DNA from: JARROD01 sp037384225
GTDB lineage: Bacteria; Pseudomonadota; Gammaproteobacteria; Pseudomonadales; Cellvibrionaceae
Length of the DNA: 62,662 bases
Assembly: GCA_037384225.1 (NCBI GenBank)
Contig: JARROD010000043.1
Span: forward strand, 1 to 62,662
Reading direction: 5' to 3'
Below the pieces are notes generated by a model. It worked only from the letters and a program-made list of their open reading frames with translations, made no database searches and had not been told where the DNA came from. Below are positions 62,372-62,662 of the stretch, piece by piece (within the stretch, counting starts at the first letter, position 1; every line of letters starts with the position of its first letter). A program made the position numbers and the translations under genes.

Positions 62372-62662
62372 AAACACCTGCGCCGATGTATCGTCGTCTG
62401 TAGTTAACCCGCTAACAGCAGCGTCCACGCCGGACATAGCCAGCAATCCTTTTGTAATATACCCAAAGCGTTTGCGATTTAGGCCTCCAGAGCACGCCCC
62501 TTTTTGCCCCTGGCCGCGTCGCTCCTCCTTACGTGGGGCCTACCACGCGGCGTCGTCGCTCAGGCTAGTATGTTTATTAAACGAGTTCAAGCGTACCATC
62601 AAAGTACGGCCCCGCCCCTAGGGCTGAGTATATTCAGAGGTCTCGACAGGCATCGATACACG
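62372..62662. other. Spacer upstream of damX
   Basis: Contains a diverged MITE copy (62463 onward) and then unremarkable sequence to the window end. aroB would be expected beyond the edge; no part of it is visible. Confidence 0.6.
62463..62560. mobile_element. MITE-like element, family 1, diverged copy
   Basis: CCAAAGCGTTTGCGATTTAG matches the element end at 29518 with one change in the first 20 bases. CCCCTTTTTGCCCCTGGCC matches its next part exactly, and GGGGCC...CGTCGTCGC resembles the middle. No closing terminal repeat is found before the window ends, so it is a partial or end-deleted copy. It lies just upstream of damX. Confidence 0.75.

Noticed and set aside
1..62662. tRNA, rRNA or prophage genes
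   Set aside because: I looked in all spacers for cloverleaf-like sequences, rRNA segments, integrases and phage structural genes and saw none. A covariance-model scan would be the decisive test.

Overview
The window is a gammaproteobacterial chromosome segment of moderate G+C content. Its gene order resembles the Pseudomonas/Cellvibrio-type core genome: tolC-thiC-nudF; an LPS inner-core block (waaA, hldE, msbA, waaC, waaF, ilvE, glnE); purA-hisZ-hflC-hflK-hflX-hfq-miaA-mutL-amiB-tsaE-nnr followed by queG, orn, rsgA and psd; and damX-gltB-gltD-hemE. A marine Cellvibrionales-like bacterium fits, but this is inference from gene order and protein style. There are no rRNA or tRNA genes, CRISPR arrays, prophage or intact transposase genes that I can see. 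Two N bases at 55989-55990 show that this is a draft assembly.

Layout. 1-4.2 kb: a TPP riboswitch drives thiD-thiC, with nudF downstream (minus strand). 4.3-6.3 kb: a small ORF and tolC (plus). 6.3-8.1 kb: waaA convergent with tolC, flanked by long inverted repeats. 8.1-10.1 kb: a FAD oxidoreductase and an aldo/keto reductase whose start is damaged. 10.1-22.4 kb: an LPS, amino-acid and nitrogen-control block on the minus strand. 22.7-27.7 kb: DUF4399-argE-argA and ilvD (plus). 27.7-33.4 kb: an accessory, repeat-rich island with a nuclease remnant, a membrane protein carrying a LEA-like domain, two palindromic MITE-like elements, csrA, a YkgJ/methyltransferase fusion, a LysR gene cut by a MITE fragment, and a 27-residue membrane peptide with a near-ideal ribosome binding site. 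33.5-47 kb: purA to nnr on the minus strand. 47-52 kb: queG, orn, rsgA, a rhodanese and psd. 51.8-62.4 kb: a degenerate HD-GYP protein, hemE, gltD, gltB and damX.

How the genes work together. Kdo transfer (waaA), heptose activation (hldE), heptosyl transfer (waaC, waaF) and lipid A-core flipping (msbA) form one envelope pathway. argE/argA/ilvD/ilvE, gltBD/glnE and purA/hisZ cover amino-acid, nitrogen and purine metabolism. hfq, csrA, hflX and the HflKC regulators act after transcription or on protein turnover.

The main novelty is in the repeats and the gene damage linked to them. There are two MITE-like families (about 190-200 bp) and a short palindromic repeat built on CTTCTCAATAACCCGGGGTA. 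One copy of the short repeat sits exactly where miaA has lost its P-loop, and a MITE fragment sits exactly where the LysR gene ends. Separately, msbA appears to lack about 54 residues including TM1. These are either real erosion or assembly artefacts. The most unusual protein is the YkgJ cysteine-cluster/SAM-methyltransferase fusion at 30.4-32.1 kb.
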